From the NCBI GenBank assembly GCA_013407085.1, contig JACCGJ010020065.1, forward strand, positions 62,001-126,000: a DNA stretch of 64,000 bases. The letters run 5' to 3'. This stretch comes from Atriophallophorus winterbourni. Its lineage: Eukaryota > Platyhelminthes > Trematoda > Plagiorchiida > Microphallidae. This document shows, piece after piece, positions 56,650 through 64,000 of this stretch (its first letter is position 1; every line of letters begins with the position of its first letter). The notes beneath the pieces are model-generated. The model was not told where the DNA came from. It was given only the letters and a program-made list of their open reading frames with translations, and did not search any database. Position numbers and translations under genes: made by a program.

Positions 56650-58470
56650 GGCGACTTGAATATTCATGGATAGATTCAAGGATTCGAGGATTCAAGTATT
56701 TATGACTAAACAAGTTAATACTTTACAACTCCACAGGATTATGGTATGAATAAAACATGAAATATACAGTAGTATAAAAGCAATAGAGAATATCAAAAGT
56801 ATAGCTCACGAATGATGTTCGTTTGCAAGTGCAAGTCCAATTTTGCTTTAAAAATCGCCAGGCAAGGAGAGTCCACCACATGATGGGATAGGGAATTCCA
56901 AAGAAATATAGCCCGTACGGCGAAAAAATGGCGCTGACATTCAACACGGGAACTTGAAACGTAATACGATTACCTATGTCCTCACGTCCCTTTCCCGTCC
57001 CACAAATCAAGTAGGTGTTTTAGTGGATGTACTTTAGTAGCCACAATTCTATAGGTCAAAATAATGTCGCGTCGTATCCTCCTGGGTAAAGTCGCATAGA
57101 CCCAAACGTCGCAATCTTTCGTTTTCCCGAACATTGCAAAGACCCATCACTAACTTTGTTGCATTTTGATAGATTTTATCGAAAAGAGCAATATCTTTTA
57201 GCAGCCAACGAGCCCGGACCTCTATCGCATCCTCCATCGTAGGGCGACGGTAGACATTCATCATCCTTGGTAACGTTAACAGAGAGAATGTTCCAGATAT
57301 TCTTCAAAAGATACCTAACAATCACTTGGCCCGTCAATATATATTCTGGCAGTGCACTGCGCTCTTCAAGGTACCGCTAATCTACAAACCACGATCTTTC
57401 TAACAAGCTCCATGCTAGGTTTTCAGTTCCCAATCGATATGTCTAAGGAACATTCTTGCCAAGATAGAGCATCTTACATTTCTGTATGTTGAATGACATG
57501 TCATTTATGGCCGCACAATTCGACACGCTGTCCAAATCCATTCGAAGTCTCTCACAATCCTCAGCAGAACTAATTGTCGTCCAAATTTCCATATTATCCG
57601 CAAACACGACTATTTTGGACGATATGAGGGGGGTAAATCGTTTATGTGCAACAAAAAGAGGAGCGGACCTAGCACAGATCCATCTGGGACTCCACTGGTT
57701 GTTTTGAACGGTTCGGATAGCACTCGGTTAACTTTAACTCCGGTGTCGCGATCTGACAGATTATTGCACAACCATGTGAGGAGTGGATCACATATTTCTA
57801 AACGCATCTGTTTTTGAAGAAGCAAATGATGATTGACTCTATCAAAGGCTTTCGAAATGTCTAGACAACAGACGTGAATGCAAGAACTTCTATCCAACTC
57901 CTTCGTCCAATCGTCTAACTCTATGAGAAGATTTGTGAGACAAGATCGGTGAGATCGAAATTCATGCTGCGCTGGCGAAAACAAATTATGCGATTCAAAG
58001 TGTGCAACCATTCTTTTCGAGACTATACTGTCCATTAGCTTAGCAAGAACAGGTAAAAGTGTGACGGGACGATAATTTGCAGCGTCAGATAGACAGCCAC
58101 CTTGGATGATAGGTGTAAACACGTCGGACTTCCAATCATTCGGTACGACATCCTTAAGCAACGAATAGTCAAACACTCTGAAAAGCGGTTCACAAAGCTG
58201 ATGTTGACAGAACCCGAGCACATCCAATGTGATGCCATCCGCTCCTAGGGAATTTCTTACATTTAGTTTGAGTAAATGACTTACGACAATCACTGGATTT
58301 ATCAAAATATCGCACAGTGTTTCGATTCCTGTTTCGATTGAATACTCATAACGTATAACTTAAACCTTCGGCGCGAACGCTTTTGAGTAGTAAATTGCCA
58401 GAGCATTTGCGGTTTCCAACGCTGTTTCAGTGAGTTTCTCAACATTCTTTTGCTTTCGCGTTCATGATTT
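56650..58470 (-). mobile_element. CR1-like LINE, third copy (I)
   Basis: Open RT segment 58305-57610: [40 protein letters not shown] and SGVPDGSVLGPLLFL (Gln to Asp in the PQG motif). The frame then breaks. C-terminus FFAVRAIFLWNSL near 56930, and a TTGAATCC-type tail at 56650-56705. The FADD box is not intact. Confidence 0.88.
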
Positions 58471-58494
58471 AGTATAATAACTTAGGGTTGCGTT

Positions 58495-58860
58495 CCTTTT
58501 TTGACAGGCAAATTCTCATGCCACCAGGCATCCCGACACATTTTAAATGCGCCTACAGATGTGCAACCGATTAGGTACTCAGGTAAGTTATTCCAGAAAC
58601 TTACCGCCCATAAACTGAATAAGTGTTGCCTAATGGTGATTTTTCGTGAGCTTTATTGTATGCCCTCTAGGTGGATGGTCGATCACAAGAGATAACAGGT
58701 TTTGACAAACCTCGTCGCCAAAGCGTTTCAAGATTTTGAAGGTTTCTATTACGTCATTCCGTAGACACCGACGCCGACGTGAGAAAAGAACTAAAGAAAT
58801 TAGATGTTTCTCGTATGGTTTCTTAGACGTAACTTCGATTCTTTTGGTGGCCAGACCTTT
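58495..58860 (-). mobile_element. CR1-like LINE C-terminal fragment
   Basis: RRRRCLRNDVIETFKILKRF near 58780 matches the C-terminal region of elements G and H. Abuts element I on one side and gypsy sequence on the other. Confidence 0.75.
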
Positions 58861-58869
58861 ACTAATATG

Positions 58870-60598
58870 ACTTTATGGAAGAAAGGATTCCAGGCTAAAA
58901 CACAAACTTTCAGCGTTTCGTGAGCCAGGACTAGGCTCAGTAATCGTGAACGTCGATGACATTATTTTAGCAAGTGGTTCCTACGATGAAAACATTCAAC
59001 ACCTGAAGCTATTTTACAAACGCCTGCGTCTATACGGAGTTTTAATACGCACATCAATCTGTGTTTCTGAAAAAATGCCATAGATTTTATAAGTCACCAC
59101 CCCAACTTCAAAGAAATCAAACCACTTTAGGACAAAGTTGAAGCCATCGAAACCTATCTATTACCTGACTCACTCACGAAATTATGAGGTTTGTTTGGCA
59201 TCCTAAATTTCATTTGATAAAATCAAATACGAAATCTGCAAAATGGCTTTGTGAACTCACCTAAATCCTACTATCCCACTCGTTTTATTCACATACGATT
59301 CATCTGTCACCGCTGGCGGTGTCTTACAACAAAGCAAGCAGAATCAACAAAGTCCTTTCGCATTCCTCTCCAAGAAGCTTCAAATCACTGAGTAGAAAAC
59401 TAAGCACATTTGTTCAAGTACTACTTGTAGTATATCTTGGCACAAAACCTTCAGCCATCTCTTAGAAGGACGTAATTTGAAATACTCACTAATCATCAGC
59501 TTCTGACCTACGGGCGTTCTTCCGAATAAGATAAGTACTATCAACGTTAAATTCGACAATCAGATTATATCTCGCTATTCGCATCTAAAAGAACTATCAT
59601 CGGGACTTCAACAATGAGGCGACTGACGCATTGTCTAGATCTACCATTAATAAAGTCAGTATCAATTCTATGGTTGATCTCTCTGAACTGACTAAAATCC
59701 AGTGACGAGAAGAAAATTCCCTCAAACATCTGTCGATTACTAATTTAAAGACCAAATGCCTGTCTCAAGACGGGTCACGCGATACTTTAGTTTGTGACAT
59801 GACGACAGGCATTCCGCGAACTGTTCTACCACCAGCTTATATAAAAGTAATATTTAATTCTATAAACAAAATGTCACACTCTGGTATCCGTATCACGCAA
59901 AGAATTCTTACAAAGGATTTGTTGTTGCAAGGTATGAAAAAGGAGGTAAAAAAATGGCAAAAACTGTCCCTATTTCCAACGTGCTAAGATCCTGCGCCAT
60001 ACACAAGCAGTTGCGGTGATACAAGCACTCGCTTTAGTCATGATCAGATCGAAATCGTCGGACCTCTATCACAATCAACGAAAAAGATACATGCTAAAAC
60101 GAGTAGACTGCTACACGTGTTGTCAGAAAGCAGTTCCACTTCAGTTAACCTCGGAGACTTACGGAAAACTTCATTGAACGCTGAATTGCGCATTTTGCTG
60201 CACCGGCAGCGTTGACCACAGATAAAGGAGCACAATTCGAGTCTGAGCTGTTTCGAGACCTTTCCTCTCTGATATGCACAAACAGAGTCAGAACAACCAA
60301 AACAAATGTAATGGTTGAACGGATGCATAGACATCTCAAGGCATCCAGGATGGCTAAACGAAACTCTACGCATTGAACCGAGCACACACCGATTACACTC
60401 TTACGCGTGTTTACTTCCTTTAAGCCGGACTTAGGTTGCTCATCTGTAGAGCTTCCAATGGTAGAAACAACAAGCTCCCTGCAGGTTTCGTAGACAGCAC
60501 GCATGATATAAAACACATAAATCCGGTGGTTTTTGTACGTATACTGCGTTCAGCAATGCAGTTTGCACATTTTCAAATGAACACGCCTCAGTGGAACT
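58870..60598 (+). mobile_element. Ty3/gypsy LTR-retrotransposon pol remnant
   Basis: Order on the + strand: end of RT palm (VDDIILAS, near 58955), RNase H (LVLFTYDSS..AGGVLQQ, then FAFLSKKL near 59365), and integrase with zinc-finger-side and core traces (SHSGIRITQ, then IVGPL near 60055). Many stops and a deletion in the integrase core. No LTRs were identified. Interrupted at 60599 by the K element. Confidence 0.82.
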
Positions 60599-60610
60599 AA
60601 CCAGTTGTTT

Positions 60611-63325
60611 GTTGTTGTTGTTGGCCTCCGTCCGTCGATGTCGACCATGGATATACATCACATCGCATGAATTTCATGTTTTGCAACTTTTTGAATGACT
60701 AAGCAGTCCGATTCGGGAGGAACAATCTCTCCCGCAGCGCTGGCAACGGTAGTCAGAACTCTGTTGTATTGCATCAGTTGCACGCCGGCGGCGTGATCTG
60801 CGTTCAGCAGCCAGGAGCTGTATTTGCTCCTCCCCGGCTTTCAGTCGACGCTTTACACAATGCCTCCAAAGTGCGCGGTCAAGAGCAAGTTCATCCCAGC
60901 TTGCGGGGTCAATGTCAAGGGCTTTCATATCTCTTTTGCAAACATATTTGTACCGCAAGTGTGGTCCACTGGGACTAAGTGATCACGTCGTCATCCAGTT
61001 TGACTATCTGTGTGAAGCTGTAATAACAAATGATGCCCGTAAAAGAGTTAGGCGGATCAACACTACGGCGTTGAGTGATGCTCTGAAAAACACGTTTAAC
61101 TGCCAACCGGAAACTAGCAACGTACATGACTTTTGGATATGGCTAATATCTAATCACAAAAGTTCAATCGAAGTGAGCTCCGAATTTGTCCTCAGGAACT
61201 CAAGAAAAAACTTTGAATTTAAATTAAGAAGCCGAACTCGTAAGTGGTTAACGGTACGAAACATTGCTTGGCGACACCATCGGCAAAACCCATCATCCGA
61301 GACCTGGGAAACATTCCGTTTACTGCGGAACAAAGTAAACAAATTTGTCATCCAAGACAAGTTGTGCTTCCAAGAAGTGATATCAAGCATGATGGAGCGA
61401 AACCCCAAAATACTATATCGTATGGTTAACGATCAAGCTAAGGTGAAACCTGGAGTAGCGTCCGTGAACACATCAGCTGGACCAACAACGAACTGCAGCA
61501 GAAACTGCTGATGCTTTAGCCACGTTTTATTCATCGGTATTCAACCCGATAGAACATGCAATAAACAGCCCAAATCCAACACTTTTAAACACGGTTGCCC
61601 TAAGTGAAATAAGTGTCACTGAGAAACGCGTCCTCCAAGGTTTATTTAATCTTAAAACCGCAAAGTCTCCTGGGGCCGACGGAATAACCCCGAAAATATT
61701 GAAGCAATTTGCGAGTTTGCTATACAAACCACTCACTTACTTGTTAGAGCAAACACTGGCAAGCGGAGTGATTCCTACAGATTGGAAACGAGGAATAATT
61801 TCTCCAAATTACAAAGGTGGAAATCGCTCCGATGTTTCCAACTACCGACCTGTTACTCTGTTACCAGTGATTTCAAAATTAATCGAGCGACACATTATGG
61901 ACGATCTAAAGAAACAATTCGAAAATAATCAGTTGCTTTCGAGGAACCAGCATGGATTCAGACGAAATTATTCCTGTTTGTCTAATTTAATGGTAACGCT
62001 AGATGATTGGAAAAAATCGGTAGAATAAGGACAAGCAATACACGCGTGCTACTTAGATATTTCAAAAGCATTCGATCGTGTTGGTCATTCCCTACTACTG
62101 CAGAAACTTGAAAGACTTGTTATCATTGGAAAGTTGCTGAATTGGCTAAATGACTACCTAAAATATCGCACTAACCAGGTACGTGTTGATGGTACATTAT
62201 CCAAACCAATTGCCTCAACTAGCGGAGTTCCCCAAGGCTCAGTTCTTGGTCAGATCCTCTTTCTGGTTCATGTCAATGAAATACCGGAAATTGTTCGATG
62301 TAACATTTCGTTATTTTCGGACGACATAAAGATTTTGCGCAGCATTCGTAGTCCAGAAGACTGTCTGTTATTACAAAAGTATCTTGATACGCTTCACAGC
62401 TGGTCGTTGGAGAAAAAACTGCCGTTAAACTTCAACAAATGCAGGATCATGAATGTGGGGAATCGAGTAGTGTTCACATATCACATAGGTTCACATGTCC
62501 TTGAAAATGGCAGTGAATAAAAAGATTTGGGTTTCTAGATATGCTACAGTTTAAAAACATCACTTCAAACTAACAGTACCTCTAAAACAGCAACACGGGT
62601 TCTAAATATACTCAAACGTGTATATGGGAAATTTTCGCCCAAGATATTCCCAAGGATCATGAATACATACTTAAGACCAGTCATGGAATACGGTTTGCAG
62701 TAATGGTCTCCGTGGCTCAAGAGGGATGTGGAACTTATGCAGCGAATCTATCACCGCTCAACAAAACTAGTTCCCAGCATCCGAAACAAACCATATAAAG
62801 AAAGGATAGCTCAAATGAATCTGTTCGATTTCCCCTATCGACGAATCAGAGGAGACCTTATCTTACTTCAAAAACATTCCATACCCCGAACCATCCCTTA
62901 CAGGATTTATTCACGCGAAGGGATACGAGGAATTATCGGACCCATGAATATGTGCTGGTAGTACCCCATTCCCGCCTGAACTGTAGAAGGTATTTTTACT
63001 CTGTCCGTGTCTGTTTTACTTGGAACAGTTTACCTTCAACCGTTGCTCACGCCACTAGCTTGCATGACTTTAAAGCGAAATTAGACGAATTTTTATTGCA
63101 TTATTCGTTTCCAGAACACTTATATACTGCTTAATCTATGTTTTTATATTGTTTATACACTTAAATTTCAATTTTTACCATCCTATGGTTGTTCTTAAGC
63201 TTTTTGCTTTTTAGACCATTAAAAACCTTGAATTACCTTAAATTACCTTGCCCAATGGTCGAATTCCTAATTGTAACTCACCGTAGAGTAGATCTTTCGG
63301 AATACGACCATTTTCCATTCTATAG
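60611..63325 (-). mobile_element. RTE-like LINE family 'K', 3' copy, flanked by 12-bp duplication and split by a CR1-like element
   Basis: K sequence occupies 60611-60967 and 63249-63325. Flanked by AACCAGTTGTTT at 60599-60610 and 63326-63337. The first segment keeps an open C-terminal frame (60958-60674) with a Cys/His finger, YRCQRCGRDCSSRIGLLSH, and a (CAA)n-type tail. The middle is the inserted CR1-like element. Confidence 0.92.
60968..63248 (+). mobile_element. CR1-like LINE, 5'-truncated, nested in K (J)
   Basis: Begins in the last residues of an endonuclease domain (LSDHVVIQF), then linker (61000-61510), RT ([50 protein letters not shown]) with FSDD in place of FADD, and C-terminus [14 protein letters not shown] (63000). 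Tail ACCATTAAAAACCTTGAATT, then TACCTTAAATTACCTT. A handful of stops (62026, 62518, 62702) and one shift; same family as B at 14.5 kb. Confidence 0.93.
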
Positions 63326-63337
63326 AACCAGTTGTTT

Positions 63338-63410
63338 ACAAGTGCTATTAAGAGTAAATTGCGTCGTAGACATATGCAACATCTTTACGACAGCCTGTTT
63401 GAAGTAATCA
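63338..63410 (+). mobile_element. Probable continuation of the gypsy remnant
   Basis: Sequence directly beyond the K target-site duplication. It can be read as SAIKSKLRRRHMQHL, similar to the C-terminal part of gypsy integrase regions. The main support is its position across the duplication. Confidence 0.4.
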
Positions 63411-64000
63411 AGTAAGGACGGAAGATTTACGTCGTCAATATCTGATGCAAAAATGGAAACAGTAACAATGGACAACGTCAAATTAGCATTTGTGGAAGTC
63501 AAAGCGGGTGAAGAAACAAAAGAACAAAATAATATACATTTGAAACCTAAGATACAAGATCCTGATAACGAATAACAGGAAAATGAGCGTACTACTATAT
63601 CTGGTCGCTGTGTTCATTTTCTGATAGGTTATTCTGCATCTAACATGCGAAACAGATACTTCGTCACCTCTTTTCTTTCTCCTGTCAGTGATATACCGAA
63701 ATCTTTCTACTAAAGGACGACCATCTTCTTTCAGAAATGTTTGATACACTGTAATCTGTAAATGGAGTGAACAACTGTATTTTCAAATCGCCACTATCAT
63801 GAACTGAACTCTGGATAGCGAGTTTGGACGATCGTGCCTAGTACGTGTGGTTTCTATATTTTGAAGCCACCATTCACCTTTTATAATCATGTTAAAGGCA
63901 TCCAGTTACTTCAGGTTTGTTGAAGAAGTCTTTTTAGCTGACAAGCGTTTCTACACAAATTTATTTTACAAATATTTCATTGTTTTACCTTTTGATCTAT
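63411..64000. other. Right edge, unrecognised
   Basis: No feature recognised. An 88-codon - strand frame at 63483-63749 has no identifiable motif. Confidence 0.4.

Noticed and set aside
1..64000. CRISPR arrays, operons, phage genes, tRNA or rRNA genes
   Set aside because: None is seen; the window is intron-containing animal-type DNA.

Overview
This is eukaryotic DNA, most likely from a parasitic flatworm and probably a trematode. That assignment is inferred from intron-split metazoan genes, several LINE groups (RTE-like and CR1-like), many short interspersed repeats and hammerhead-ribozyme repeats. Species cannot be read from the sequence. Nothing prokaryotic is present: no operons, CRISPR arrays or tRNA genes were seen.

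Two host genes are well supported and converge. On the + strand, 1040-17715 holds the 3' part of a type IV collagen alpha chain. Twelve exons join in frame to give 1,290 codons of interrupted Gly-X-Y helix, a C-terminal NC1 domain with all 12 cysteines, and a stop. The signal peptide, 7S region and early helix lie left of the window. On the - strand, 30149-23542 holds the C-terminal 321 residues (seven exons) of a GPR107/GPR108-type seven-transmembrane protein of the Golgi/endosome system. Its N-terminal exons are unplaced to the right; one weak extra exon is proposed at 30250-30326, and an orphan exon candidate lies at 43001-43171.

Most of the rest, especially 30-64 kb, is layered transposable elements. 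They include: (1) a full-length RTE-type LINE at 36170-40002 with an 11-bp target-site duplication and two single-base frameshifts, plus older copies; (2) a second RTE-like family ('K') with a C-terminal Cys/His finger at 18.6, 33.4 and 60.6 kb; (3) CR1-like LINEs at 8.1, 14.5, 51, 54, 56.7 and 61 kb; (4) a Ty3/gypsy pol remnant at 58.9-60.6 kb; (5) a ~235-bp SINE-like family with about 18 copies, three with clean 9-13 bp duplications; (6) a foldback family ('N') whose loop is a hammerhead ribozyme core, best preserved at 40127-40169 on the - strand; (7) an 'X' retroelement family with (AAGT)n tails. Several are nested, so insertion order can be read: gypsy, then K, then CR1 at 58.9-63.4 kb; X, then SINE and a (TTC)n-tailed element at 41.1-42.3 kb.

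The most interesting signals are the hammerhead-bearing foldback family, the intact RTE copy whose 5' leader shares segments with both the SINE and X families, and the element stacks fixed by target-site duplications. All homology statements come from recognising motifs by eye; no database search was run.
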